A stretch of DNA of 64,000 nucleotides from Micromonospora sp. C31 (GTDB lineage: Bacteria > Actinomycetota > Actinomycetes > Mycobacteriales > Micromonosporaceae). The notes under the pieces are model-generated. The model was not told where the DNA came from, did not search any database, and worked only from the letters and a program-made list of their open reading frames with translations. Location of the stretch: the NCBI RefSeq assembly GCF_018070575.1, contig NZ_JAGPXN010000012.1, positions 124,001 to 188,000 of the forward strand, written 5' to 3'. Shown piece after piece: positions 53,460 to 61,937 of the stretch (position 1 is its first letter; every line of letters begins with the position of its first letter). The translations under genes were made by a program, and so were the position numbers.

Positions 53460-54339
53460 CCGTACGCCGACCGCGCGGGGCGAGTTCATCGCCGGAGCCC
53501 GCTCGATGGTGCCGTTCCTGCTCTCCGCCTTTCCCCTGGGCGTGATCGGCGGCACTCTCGGCCTGGCCGCCGGGCTGTCCTACCTGGAGACGTTCGGCCT
53601 GGCCATGGTGGTCAACTCCGGGACCGCCCAGTTCATCGGCTTCAAGCTGATCTCGGAGGGCGCGGCGTGGCCGGTCATCGTCCTGACCACGCTGATCCTC
53701 AGCCTACGGATGGTGATCTACTCCACGCTGCTCGCGCCGCACGTGCGCGAGTTGCCCCAGCGGTGGCGGCTGCTGCTGGGCTTCGGGCTGATCGACGCGG
53801 TGTTCTTCGTGGCCTTCGACCGGATCAAGGGCGACGAGCCGGCCCGGCGCAAGAGCATGTTCTACTTCGGCGCCTCCGCGGTCATGTACGTCAACTGGGC
53901 TGTCGCCACGGTGGTCGGCATGATCGCGGGACACCTGCTGCCGGAGCGGCTGCGCTCCGGTCTGGACTTCCCGATGACCGCGGTCTTCCTGGTGGTGCTC
54001 GCCTCGGCGCTGGTCGGCTGGAAGGTCTGGACGACGGCGGTCTCCGCCGGGGCGCTGGCCCTGCTCCTGCTCGGGCTGCCCTACAACCTCGGCCTGATCG
54101 TGGCGGCGTTCGGCGGCGCGTTCGTCGGCATGGCCTGCGAGGTGGTGGAACGGCGGTGGTTCCCGCCGAAGCCGGCGGAGGAAGCGGCGGAGTCGGAGGA
54201 AGCGGCGGAGTCGGGCGAGCCGGGGGAGACTCCGGCGGAGCCGGGGCGGGAACCACGAACGCCGCAACCGCGGACCGCCGGGGCGGCGGCGGGGGATCGC
54301 GGGGCCGTGGAGACGGCCCGTGACACGGACGGAAGGTGA
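53452..54339 (+). CDS. azlC: AzlC-like branched-chain amino acid exporter subunit
   Basis: This 295-residue protein has the AzlC pattern: MVPFLLSAFPLGVIGGTLG, then SGTAQFIGFKLI and LILSLRMVIYSTLLAPH. About seven hydrophobic segments end near residue 228. The final 65 residues are a hydrophilic, Glu/Pro-rich tail not usual for AzlC. AzlC with AzlD exports branched-chain amino acids and analogues. ATG 53452 overlaps the last NRPS gene by 8 bp behind GGGGAGGA, so it is part of the NRPS operon and may export the product or a toxic building block. Confidence 0.87.
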   Translation: MSDRTPTARGEFIAGARSMVPFLLSAFPLGVIGGTLGLAAGLSYLETFGLAMVVNSGTAQFIGFKLISEGAAWPVIVLTTLILSLRMVIYSTLLAPHVRELPQRWRLLLGFGLIDAVFFVAFDRIKGDEPARRKSMFYFGASAVMYVNWAVATVVGMIAGHLLPERLRSGLDFPMTAVFLVVLASALVGWKVWTTAVSAGALALLLLGLPYNLGLIVAAFGGAFVGMACEVVERRWFPPKPAEEAAESEEAAESGEPGETPAEPGREPRTPQPRTAGAAAGDRGAVETARDTDGR

Positions 54340-54344
54340 CGGGA

Positions 54345-54674
54345 ATGTCCATGCTGCTGCTCATCCTCGGGATGGGGCTCGCCACCTTCGCGCCCCGGTA
54401 CCTGCCGCTGCTGGTCTTCCGCGACCGCGTGCTGCCCGACGACGTCAAGGTCTTCCTCGGGTACCTCCCGCCGGCGCTGCTGGCGGCCATCGCCGTCCCG
54501 TCGGTGATCGCGCCCGTCGACAACCGGATCGAGATCACCGTCGTCACCGTGCCATACCTGGTGGCGGGACTGGTCACGCTGGTGACCGGCCTCTTCGTCG
54601 AGCGCTTCATGATCGTCTGGACGGTGGGCCTGCTGGTCTTCTTCGGCCTGCGCTGGTGGCTGGGGGCTGCGTGA
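54345..54674 (+). CDS. azlD: AzlD-like transporter subunit
   Basis: This 109-residue protein has about four hydrophobic segments: LLLILGMGLATFAPRYLPLLVF, GYLPPALLAAIAVPSVIAP, VPYLVAGLVTLVTGLF and MIVWTVGLLVFFGLRWW. Its size and the early RYLPL motif fit AzlD, the small partner of AzlC. I use ATG 54345, eight bases after GGAAGG; a GTG at 54336 that overlaps the AzlC stop is an alternative. Its stop overlaps the nitrilase-family gene (GTGA). Confidence 0.88.
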   Translation: MSMLLLILGMGLATFAPRYLPLLVFRDRVLPDDVKVFLGYLPPALLAAIAVPSVIAPVDNRIEITVVTVPYLVAGLVTLVTGLFVERFMIVWTVGLLVFFGLRWWLGAA

Positions 54675-55516
54675 CGGCCGCGCACCCCACCGGTCGCGCC
54701 CCGCTGCGGGTCGCGGCAGCCCAGGTCACCGCCGTCCCCGGCGACCTGGCCGGCAACGCGCGGACCGCGGCGGAGAGCATCGCCGAGGCGGCGGCCCTCG
54801 GGGTCCACCTGGTCGTCTTCCCCGAGCTGTCGCTCTGCGGGTACGACGTCGGCCTGCTGTGCGACGACATCGCGCGGTGCGCCGTCGAGCCGGGCGGTGA
54901 CCCGATCGACGTCGTCGCCGAGGCCTGCCGCATCCATCGGGTGGTGGCGGTGGTCGGCGGCTGCCGGCGACGCACCGAGGGCTGGGCGATCGGCGCCCTG
55001 GTGGTCGGCGCGGACGGCGGGGTCGCCGCCGGGTACGACAAGCGTCACCTGGACGGCCACGAGCGGGAGCTGTTCGTGCCGGGCCGGGCCGATTCCCTGG
55101 TGGAGGTGCGTGGCTGGCGGCTCGGCCTGGGCATCTGCTACGACGCGAGCTTCCCCGAACACGCTCGCGCGCTGGCCCTCGCCGGCGCCGACGCGTACCT
55201 CTGCCCGGGAGCGTTCACGACGGGTGACTCCGAGCACCGGCGCGGCGTGTACTTCCCGGCCCGCGCCCTGGAGAACACCTGCTACGTGCTGTTCGCCAAC
55301 TTCGCGGGCTCGCACGGCGGCTGGGAGTTCGCCGGTCGCAGCGCCGTGTACGCTCCCGACGGCCGGGTCCTCGCCGACGCCGGCACGGGCCCCGGGCTCG
55401 CCGTCGCCGACCTGGACGACGCCGTCCTGCGATGGCACCGCGACGCGCTGCGGATGCTCATCGACCGTGCCGCTCCCGCGCCGCCCCCGGTGGCCGTGTC
55501 CGTCCCGACGGGGTGA
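54671..55516 (+). CDS. Carbon-nitrogen hydrolase (nitrilase superfamily)
   Basis: This 281-residue enzyme has the nitrilase-superfamily triad: Glu in VVFPELSLCGYD, Lys in YDKRHLDGHERELF and Cys in GICYDASFPEHA. The PEL and the F-P-G-x-A-D segment fit amidase or N-carbamoyl-type members. It would cleave a C-N bond in an amide, carbamoyl or N-acyl compound. The gene is translationally coupled to AzlD (GTGA) and so is the last gene of the NRPS operon. It may trim the peptide, or make or detoxify a building block. The substrate is not predictable here. Confidence 0.87.
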   Translation: MTAAHPTGRAPLRVAAAQVTAVPGDLAGNARTAAESIAEAAALGVHLVVFPELSLCGYDVGLLCDDIARCAVEPGGDPIDVVAEACRIHRVVAVVGGCRRRTEGWAIGALVVGADGGVAAGYDKRHLDGHERELFVPGRADSLVEVRGWRLGLGICYDASFPEHARALALAGADAYLCPGAFTTGDSEHRRGVYFPARALENTCYVLFANFAGSHGGWEFAGRSAVYAPDGRVLADAGTGPGLAVADLDDAVLRWHRDALRMLIDRAAPAPPPVAVSVPTG

Positions 55517-55572
55517 CGCCCTACCTGTCCGATCCGCCGCCCGGCGGGCCACCCACCATGTGAGGAGAACCT

Positions 55573-56748
55573 GTGACCGGCACCGGCACGATCGCTGTCC
55601 ACGGCGACGACGGGTTGAACCCGGGTGGAGCGGTGTCGCCGCCGATCATGCAGAGCGCCACCTTCAGCGCCGAGTCCGACGAGCAGTTCGCCGCCGTCGC
55701 CACCGAGACCCGCGGCCACGCCTTCTACACCCGCTACGGCAATCCCAACCACGCGCAGGTCGCCGCCGTGGTCGCCGAGTTGGAGGGTGCCGAGGCGGGC
55801 ATGGTGACCGCCTCCGGGATGGGCGCGATCAGCACGATCGCCCTGGCCCTGCTCTCCGCCGGGGACCACGTCATCGTGCAGCGCAGCACGTACGGTGGCA
55901 CGACGTCCCTGGTCACCGGCCTGCTGTCCCGCTTCGGCGTGGCCTTCACCCAGGTGGACCAGACCGACACCGCAGCCTTCGCCCGGGCGCTGCGCCCGCA
56001 GACCCGGCTGGTCCTGGTGGAGACGCCGAGCAACCCCCTGCTCGAACTGACCGACCTGGCCGCCGTCGTCGAGCTGGCGCACGCCAACGACGCGCTGGTC
56101 GCGGTCGACAACACCTTCGCCACCCCGGTCAACCAGCGGCCGGCGGACTTCGGCGCCGACCTGGTGTGGCACAGCGGGACGAAGTACCTCGGCGGGCACT
56201 CCGACGTCTCGGCCGGGGTGATCGTCGGCTCCGCCGACCTGGTCGACCGGGTCTGGCAGACCGCCATCGTCACCGGCAGCACCCTCGGCCCGATCGATGC
56301 CTGGCTGCTGCTGCGGGGCATCCGCACCCTGTCGCTGCGGGTGGACCGGCACAACGCCAACGCGCTGGCCCTGGCCCGGGCGGTCGAGGGCCACCCGGCG
56401 GTGCGGCAGGTCCGCTACCCGGGGCTGCCGACGCACCCCCAGCACGAGCTGGCCGGCCGGCAGATGACCGGCTTCGGCGGGGTGCTCAGCGTCGAGTTGC
56501 GCGACGGGCGCGCGGCGGCCGGGCTGCTCGACGGCCTCCGGCTGGCCAAGCGGGCGGCCAGCCTGGGCAGCGTCAGCACACTCGTGGTGCACCCGCGCTC
56601 GATGTGGGCCGGGATCGTGGACGCCGAGCAGTTGGCCGCCACGGGCATCGGCGAGGGCCTCGTCCGGGTCTCCACCGGCATCGAGGACACCGAGGACCTC
56701 GTCGCCGACTTCCTGGCGGCCCTCGACGCGGCGGCCCGGCCGGAGTAG
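55573..56748 (+). CDS. PLP-dependent cystathionine/methionine gamma-lyase-family enzyme
   Basis: This 391-residue Cys/Met-metabolism PLP enzyme has YTRYGNPNHAQV, ASGMGAISTIALALL, VETPSNPLLELTDL, VDNTFATP, the PLP lysine in WHSGTKYLGGHSDVSAG and GSVSTLVVHP. These place it with cystathionine gamma-lyase, gamma-synthase or methionine gamma-lyase; the exact reaction is not decidable by eye. GTG 55573 follows AGGAGA. It lies 56 bp after the nitrilase gene in the same direction, with a small GC hairpin (CCGCC-GGCGG) between, so it may be a separate unit or a weakly linked last gene of the operon. Confidence 0.88.
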   Translation: MTGTGTIAVHGDDGLNPGGAVSPPIMQSATFSAESDEQFAAVATETRGHAFYTRYGNPNHAQVAAVVAELEGAEAGMVTASGMGAISTIALALLSAGDHVIVQRSTYGGTTSLVTGLLSRFGVAFTQVDQTDTAAFARALRPQTRLVLVETPSNPLLELTDLAAVVELAHANDALVAVDNTFATPVNQRPADFGADLVWHSGTKYLGGHSDVSAGVIVGSADLVDRVWQTAIVTGSTLGPIDAWLLLRGIRTLSLRVDRHNANALALARAVEGHPAVRQVRYPGLPTHPQHELAGRQMTGFGGVLSVELRDGRAAAGLLDGLRLAKRAASLGSVSTLVVHPRSMWAGIVDAEQLAATGIGEGLVRVSTGIEDTEDLVADFLAALDAAARPE

Positions 56749-56770
56749 CGCGTGCGGCCGGCCGCGCCGG

Positions 56771-57700
56771 TCAGCGGTCCGGGCTGCCGGCCGGCGCCAT
56801 CACCCGCAGCGCGTTGGCGTCCAGGCCGATCCGGATCGGCGTACGGCCGCACAGCTCGCCGTCGACCTCGACGCGCGCCGGCCGGTCGGTCTCCAGCCAC
56901 AGCTCCCCGACGGCGAGGAACGGCTCGTCGCCGACGGAGCGGCGGTGCCCGGTCGCCGCGTTGCGGGCGGTGTCGCGTAGCAGGCCACGCCGGTTCGCGC
57001 CGCCGACCGGGTACGCGACCAGCAGCCGGTCGTCGGCGTCGGCGTCCGCGGCGATCGGGCGGCCGGCGTGGAAGCCGCCGTTGGCGACGTACACCTGGTG
57101 GGTGACGAACTCGTGCCGGGCCTGCCCGGCGCGGACGGTGACGCGCAGCGGGCGGTGCCGGGCCAGCAGGGCCAGGGCGGTGAGCGGGTACGCCAGCCGG
57201 CCGGTGATCCGTTTCAGGCGCGGCGGCGTCCGGAGCATGATGTCGGCGGAGAGGCCGATGCCGACGTGGTTGGTGAACCGCATGTCGCCGGCGAGGCCGA
57301 GGTCGACGTCGATCACCGTGCCGCCGGCCAGCACGTCGACGGCACGGTCGAGCTCCAGCGGCACGCCGACGGTGCGCGCGAAGTTGTTGGTGGTGCCCAG
57401 CGGCAGCAGGCCGAGCGCCATGTCGCGGTGGGCCAGCAGCCGTGCGGCGGTGCTGAGGGTGCCGTCCCCGCCGCCGGCCACCAGCAGGTCCGGCCCGAGG
57501 TCGACGGCCGCGGCGAGGGCGCGTTCGAGCTGGCCGGGCTGGTCGACGGGATGGTCGCCGAGCAGGTGGAAGCCGGCCGCCGTCAGCCGCGCCCGGGCCT
57601 GTTCGTGCAGGTGGCGGCCTCGGCGGGAGCGGGCGTTGACGACGAGGACGGCCCGCCGGTCCCGCCGGATGGCCTCGCCCAGTTCCTGCTTCGTCCGCAT
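56771..57700 (-). CDS. Diacylglycerol/sphingosine-kinase-like lipid kinase
   Basis: This 309-residue protein carries the DAGK catalytic-domain motifs: VLVVNARSRRG at the start, LLVAGGGDGTLSTAARLL (G-G-D-G-T), LGLLPLGTTNNFART and late VEVDGELCG. It matches the bacterial DgkB/YegS-like kinases that phosphorylate diacylglycerol or related lipids. ATG 57700 is the start. It converges with the PLP enzyme gene and is unlikely to belong to either flanking cluster. Confidence 0.88.
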   Translation of the reverse strand: MRTKQELGEAIRRDRRAVLVVNARSRRGRHLHEQARARLTAAGFHLLGDHPVDQPGQLERALAAAVDLGPDLLVAGGGDGTLSTAARLLAHRDMALGLLPLGTTNNFARTVGVPLELDRAVDVLAGGTVIDVDLGLAGDMRFTNHVGIGLSADIMLRTPPRLKRITGRLAYPLTALALLARHRPLRVTVRAGQARHEFVTHQVYVANGGFHAGRPIAADADADDRLLVAYPVGGANRRGLLRDTARNAATGHRRSVGDEPFLAVGELWLETDRPARVEVDGELCGRTPIRIGLDANALRVMAPAGSPDR

Positions 57701-57787
57701 GGGCCCCGACCCTATCGGCCGGCGTCTCGTGAGGGCGTCGAGGACGGGGCCCGACAGGTGCGACGCCGGGGCGGGAGCCCGAGCCTG

Positions 57788-58741
57788 CTATCCCGGCGCG
57801 GGCCCGGGGCGTGCAACGCCGGCAGCGGCTCCGGGCCGGGGATCGGCGGGCTGCCGGTGCCCCGGCGCGGCGACCGGCACCGGGCGGCGTACCGGCGGCC
57901 AGGCCGCCGGGATGCGTTCCAGGACCCCGCCGGCGAAGACGTCCCGCAGGCCGAGCGGCTTGAGGTGGACGTAACCGATGTGGCAGTCGCAGACCGCGTT
58001 GCCGCACGACCTCGGCCGCAGGGCCGAGCGCCACGACCCGTCGTAGAGGTTGCCGATCGGCTCGTCGATGAAGTGGCAGCGGCGCACCGTGCCGTCGCCG
58101 AGCACCGAGATCGCCGTCTCTCCCGCGTGGCACGGGCGGTCGAGCGACACGTGCGGTCGCACGCTGTAGCCGAACAGCGGATCCAGCCGCGTCCAGGTCG
58201 CCTCCTCGTCGGCGTCGTAGCGTCGTCCCTCGGCGGCGTTCACCCACAGGTAGACCTCGGCGGGCAGGGCGGCCCGCAACGCCCGCGCCTCGGCGAGGTG
58301 CTCCGGCAGGCCGACCACTCCGACGGAGTAGCGCACGCCCAGCCCGGTCAGCCGGGCGCAGCGGCGCAGGAAGCGGTCCCGGTCGACCTGACCGGGGTGG
58401 TAGGTGGCCCAGAGGGCGGCGGCGCCCGGGTCGGCGTCGGCCAGCCAGTCCACCCGGGCGGCGAGGTTGGTCTGGATGACCACCCGATCGACGTGCGGCA
58501 GGTGCGACAGTGACACCATCGCGTCGCGGTACCAGCCGCGGGTCAGCCCCTCGCCCCACGGGGTGAACAGCACCGACAGCCGTACGTCGGCGGTGGCCGC
58601 CACCCAGCCGGCGAACCGCTCCAGCGCCGCCCGGTCGGCGCGCAGCAGCTCCGGCGGGTCGTGCCGCTTGGCGAACGGGCAGTACGGGCAGTCGTAGTTG
58701 CAGCTCGCCAGGGGCCCCCGGTAGAGGATCGCCAGGCTCAC
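57788..58741 (-). CDS. STM4011-family radical SAM protein
   Basis: This 317-residue radical SAM enzyme opens VSLAILYRGPLASCNYDCPYC, giving the C-x3-C-x2-C cluster motif within the first 25 residues. LFTPWGEGLTRGWY, IGNLYDGSW and a late Cys cluster (SCGNAVCDCHIGY) suggest an auxiliary iron-sulfur site. The last 40 residues are Pro/Ala-rich. Together with its neighbours it matches the STM4011 family of the uncharacterised Salmonella-type STM4011-4015 set. GTG 58741 overlaps the previous stop (GTGA). It is the last gene of the operon. The radical reaction and substrate are unknown. Confidence 0.85.
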   Translation of the reverse strand: MSLAILYRGPLASCNYDCPYCPFAKRHDPPELLRADRAALERFAGWVAATADVRLSVLFTPWGEGLTRGWYRDAMVSLSHLPHVDRVVIQTNLAARVDWLADADPGAAALWATYHPGQVDRDRFLRRCARLTGLGVRYSVGVVGLPEHLAEARALRAALPAEVYLWVNAAEGRRYDADEEATWTRLDPLFGYSVRPHVSLDRPCHAGETAISVLGDGTVRRCHFIDEPIGNLYDGSWRSALRPRSCGNAVCDCHIGYVHLKPLGLRDVFAGGVLERIPAAWPPVRRPVPVAAPGHRQPADPRPGAAAGVARPGPAPG

Positions 58742-60060
58742 CTCGGCACGTACCCGGTCATCGCGTCGCGTACCCGGGACGAGGTCAGCCACGGGCCGAT
58801 CGCGTCGGACCGGGCCAACCCGGCCGGGGTCAGCCGCAGCCCACCGTCGTCGGCCCACCCCCGGTCGACCAGCCGGCCCAGCTCGGGAAAGTCGTCGCCC
58901 GGAAGCGCGCCGAAGCGGGCCCGGTAGGCTGCCGCGTCGACCCCCTCGGCGCGCAGCAGCGACTTGAGCAGCCACCGGCGGCGCTGCTCCGCGCCGTCCA
59001 GGGCGAACCCGAACTCGGCGTGGCGGAAGTCGTCGGCTGGGCGGGCCAGGTAGTCGTCGAGCACCGCGCGGACCTGCGACACCCCGACCGCGTAGTCGAA
59101 CGAGTAGTGCAGCGACGTGGTGTAGGAGCGGGCGCCGCAGCCCAGGCCCACCATGCCGTCGTCCTGGCAGCAGTAGTCCGGCCCGTCCGGGATGGGCGCG
59201 TCGGCCCGGCGGAACTGCCGCATCGACTCCTGCCGGTAGCCGGCCGCCCCCAGCGTCGCCACCGCCTGCTCGTAGCGGGCGAGCCGCTGGGTGTCCCAGT
59301 CCGCGCGGCTGTGCGCCCGCCGCCCGAGCCCGGTCAGCGGGCGCACGTACAGCGGGTAGAGGTACAGCTCCTCCGGCCGCCACGCCAGGGCCGCGTCGAG
59401 GCTCTGCCGCCAGGTGCCGGCGCTCTGCCCGTCGATGCCGTAGATCAGGTCGATGTTGAGCACCGGGATCCGGGCGGCGCGGATCGCGGCCAGGGCCGCC
59501 TCCACCTCCGCGCGCCGCTGCGGCCGGCCGGCGGCGCGGGCCTCGGCGTCGAGGAAGCTCTGCACGCCGATGCTCACCCGGGTGGTGCCGTGCGCGGCGA
59601 GCACGGCGAGCCGCTCCGGCGTCGCGGTCGCCGGCGAGGTCTCCACCGACAGCGGTACGCCCGGCAGCCGGGCCCCCATCGCGGAGGCGACGGCGAACAG
59701 CTCGGTCAGCTCGTCGGCGGTCAGGTAGGTGGGGGTGCCGCCGCCGAGCGCCGCGCGGGCGTAGCCGGCGTCGTCGCCCAGCGCCTCGGCGACCCGGCCG
59801 GCCTGCCGGCGCAACTGCCGCAGGTACGCCGTGACCTGCTCGGCGGGCGGGTTGGCGCGGGTGAACAGGTTGCAGAACCCGCAGCGCATCTCGCAGAACG
59901 GCAGGTGCACGTAGAGGAAGAGCGCCTCGCGCGCCTCGGCCCGCCACACGTCCGCCAGCAGCGGGCGCGGGCGCAGCGGCCGGTAGGAGGTCTTGTGCGG
60001 GTACGCGTACAGGTACTGCTGGTACGGCGAGCCGTCGAGGCCCGTGTCGGTGCTGGTCAC
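58738..60060 (-). CDS. STM4012-family radical SAM protein (HemW-like)
   Basis: This 440-residue protein resembles HemW/coproporphyrinogen-oxidase-like radical SAM proteins. YPHKTSYRPL near the start is followed by LYVHLPFCEMRCGFCNLFT, with the C-x3-C-x2-C cluster motif. GGGTPTYL, SVETSPATATPERL and SIGVQSFLDAEARAAGR are the standard HemW-family blocks, and a late helical domain follows. The STM4012 subfamily is recognised by its neighbours. GTG 60060 overlaps the STM4013 stop (GTGA); ATG 60063 one codon earlier is equally possible. True HemW function is unlikely given the operon context. Confidence 0.86.
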   Translation of the reverse strand: MTSTDTGLDGSPYQQYLYAYPHKTSYRPLRPRPLLADVWRAEAREALFLYVHLPFCEMRCGFCNLFTRANPPAEQVTAYLRQLRRQAGRVAEALGDDAGYARAALGGGTPTYLTADELTELFAVASAMGARLPGVPLSVETSPATATPERLAVLAAHGTTRVSIGVQSFLDAEARAAGRPQRRAEVEAALAAIRAARIPVLNIDLIYGIDGQSAGTWRQSLDAALAWRPEELYLYPLYVRPLTGLGRRAHSRADWDTQRLARYEQAVATLGAAGYRQESMRQFRRADAPIPDGPDYCCQDDGMVGLGCGARSYTTSLHYSFDYAVGVSQVRAVLDDYLARPADDFRHAEFGFALDGAEQRRRWLLKSLLRAEGVDAAAYRARFGALPGDDFPELGRLVDRGWADDGGLRLTPAGLARSDAIGPWLTSSRVRDAMTGYVPR

Positions 60061-60860
60061 CATTCCCCCGGTCGCAGGACGAAGTGGGCGTACGGGACCG
60101 TCCACACCACGTCGTGGCCGATCCGGTGGCCGGTGTGGCCGTCCTCCCCGTAGGCGGTGCCGTGGTCGGAGCAGACGATCGCGAACACCGGCCTTCCGCG
60201 GCCGGTGAGCAGGGCGAACAGTCGGTCGAGCCGGCCGTCGACGTACTCCAGGGCGGCGGCGTGGCTGGCCAGGTCGTCGACCCGCGCCCCGGGCAGGTGG
60301 TGCCGGTTGGGCTGGTGCAGGGCGGCGACGTTGAGGAACGTGAACAGTGGCTGCCGCGCCGGCACCCGCGGCAGCACCTCGGCCAGCCGGTCGAGTTGGG
60401 CGTCCAGACAGGTGGGGGAGGTGACCCCGAACCCGGGCTCCCAGTGCGCCTCGGCGAACAGACCCGGCAGCACCGCCCCGAGCGGGCTGCGCCGGTTGAA
60501 GAACCCGACCCCGCCCAGGCAGAGCGTGTGGTAGCCGACGCCGGCGAGCGCCGTCGGCAGGTCGGGCGCGTCGAACACCCACGTGTCGGTGCCGGCGGTC
60601 TCGCTGCCGGGGAACGCCGCCGCGTACAGCCGCTCGTGCCGGCCCGGGGTGACCGGGGTGGGCAGGAAGCCGGCGAAGAACGCGTGGTGCGCGGCGTAGG
60701 TGAAGCTGGCGGGGGAGTGCCGGCGCTCCCACCGGCCGCCGGGCAACGCCCGCGCCAGGTGCGGCGTGCGCCCCCGCGCGGCCAGGTCGGCGGCGACGTC
60801 GTGGCGCAGCGTGTCGAGGGTGAGCAGGAGCAGGTCGTGGCTGCCGATCAGATCGCGCAC
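60057..60860 (-). CDS. STM4013-family sulfatase/alkaline-phosphatase-fold hydrolase
   Basis: This 267-residue protein has LLLLTLDTLRHDV, where the first Asp and Thr occupy the metal and nucleophile positions of the alkaline phosphatase/sulfatase fold, and late IVCSDHGTAYGEDGHTGH carrying the second metal site (D-H-G, H-x-G-H). It is about half the length of usual sulfatases. GTG 60860 overlaps the STM4014 gene by 13 bp. It fits the STM4013/SEN3800 family. A phosphate, phosphonate or sulfate ester substrate is likely but unidentified. Confidence 0.84.
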   Translation of the reverse strand: MRDLIGSHDLLLLTLDTLRHDVAADLAARGRTPHLARALPGGRWERRHSPASFTYAAHHAFFAGFLPTPVTPGRHERLYAAAFPGSETAGTDTWVFDAPDLPTALAGVGYHTLCLGGVGFFNRRSPLGAVLPGLFAEAHWEPGFGVTSPTCLDAQLDRLAEVLPRVPARQPLFTFLNVAALHQPNRHHLPGARVDDLASHAAALEYVDGRLDRLFALLTGRGRPVFAIVCSDHGTAYGEDGHTGHRIGHDVVWTVPYAHFVLRPGEW

Positions 60861-61936
60861 GTGAGCCCCTGCCGCCCCGCCGCGCGGCGGCGCTCCCACC
60901 GGCCGTCGGTCAGGGCGCGCACCTGCTCGGCGTAGGTGTCCCGGCCGTCGGTGAGCACCCCCGGCAGCAGGTCGCCGAAGGCGTTGACCTCGGCCACCGC
61001 GTGGCGCCGCCAGCCGAGCAGGAACATCAGGTCGATCCCGACCTGGAGGCTGCGGGGGAAGCACCCGGCCACCCGCTCACAGGTGTCCATCGCCGCCGCC
61101 CACGCCGCCGGCCCGGCCGCCGCGCGCAGCTCGGCGAGGTCCCCGCGCGCGTTGCCCAGGTGCAGGTTGGTCAGCGGGCCACGGGCGGCGCGCACCACGG
61201 CGTGGGTGGGCCGCCCGGCGGCCGCCACCACCCGCAGGTCGACCACCCGGTCGCCGAGCCCCGCCTTGGGCAGCCACCGCTCCACGTGCAGGCCCTCCGC
61301 GGCGATCCGGTCGACGATCGCGGCGACCTCGGCCTCGTCGCTGTAGCGGCGCGGCCGCAGCGAGTTGAACAGCCCGTCCGGGGTCGCCTCGATCGTGGTC
61401 ACCGCCTGCACCCGCCGCCCGGCCACGGCCAGCGCGACGACCCCGGCGGCCGACGAGCCGTGCGCGGGCTTGACGAAGACCCGGCTCCAGCGGGCCGTCG
61501 CCATCGCCGCCCGCAGCTGCGCCCACCCGTGCACGGGTGGCAGCGCGGCCGGCACCGGCACCCCGGCGGCGGACAGTCGCGCGTGACAGCGCCGCTTGTC
61601 GCACAGCACCGCGACGTCCGTCGGGTCGTTGAGCAGTTCCGCGCCGCCGGCGGCGACCCGGTCCAGGCCCCCCAGCAGCCCGGCGTACGTGTCGGCCAGG
61701 CCGACCAGCTCACCGTGCCGCGCCGGGGTGGCGCAGCGGCGCAGCAGCCGGTCCACCTCGGCGTCCTCGCCGGGCGAGTCGATCCGCACCAGCGCACCGG
61801 CCCCGGGCGGCGCCGCCCCGGTCAGCACGTCGGCCCACGGCAGCACCTCCGGTCGGGGCAGGCCGGCGGCGAGGACCGCCCGGGTGAACAGGTCGACCCG
61901 ACGGTTGCCGGGGTTGCCGACGACGGTCAGGCGCAT
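60848..61936 (-). CDS. STM4014-family ATP-grasp-like protein
   Basis: This 362-residue protein has ATP-grasp features: WSRVFVKPAHGSSAAGVVAL (about residues 150-169; Lys and Gly-rich loop), a central EATPDGLFNSLRP and late LMFLLGWRRHAVAEVNAFGD with the E-x-N metal site. ATP-grasp enzymes join a carboxylate to an amine or similar nucleophile. The size and neighbours fit STM4014. ATG 61936 comes 1 base after the STM4015-like stop codon. It is probably the ligase of the system; its substrates are unknown. Confidence 0.82.
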   Translation of the reverse strand: MRLTVVGNPGNRRVDLFTRAVLAAGLPRPEVLPWADVLTGAAPPGAGALVRIDSPGEDAEVDRLLRRCATPARHGELVGLADTYAGLLGGLDRVAAGGAELLNDPTDVAVLCDKRRCHARLSAAGVPVPAALPPVHGWAQLRAAMATARWSRVFVKPAHGSSAAGVVALAVAGRRVQAVTTIEATPDGLFNSLRPRRYSDEAEVAAIVDRIAAEGLHVERWLPKAGLGDRVVDLRVVAAAGRPTHAVVRAARGPLTNLHLGNARGDLAELRAAAGPAAWAAAMDTCERVAGCFPRSLQVGIDLMFLLGWRRHAVAEVNAFGDLLPGVLTDGRDTYAEQVRALTDGRWERRRAAGRQGLTCAI

Positions 61937-61937
61937 G

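Noticed and set aside
55573..56748. The PLP gamma-lyase as an NRPS tailoring enzyme
   Set aside because: It is separated by 56 bp and a small hairpin and is a common primary-metabolism enzyme. The link to the NRPS operon is not supported.
57788..60060. STM4012-like protein as true HemW or coproporphyrinogen oxidase
   Set aside because: HemW-family blocks are present, but the operon with STM4011, 4013, 4014 and 4015 relatives points to the separate STM4012 family.
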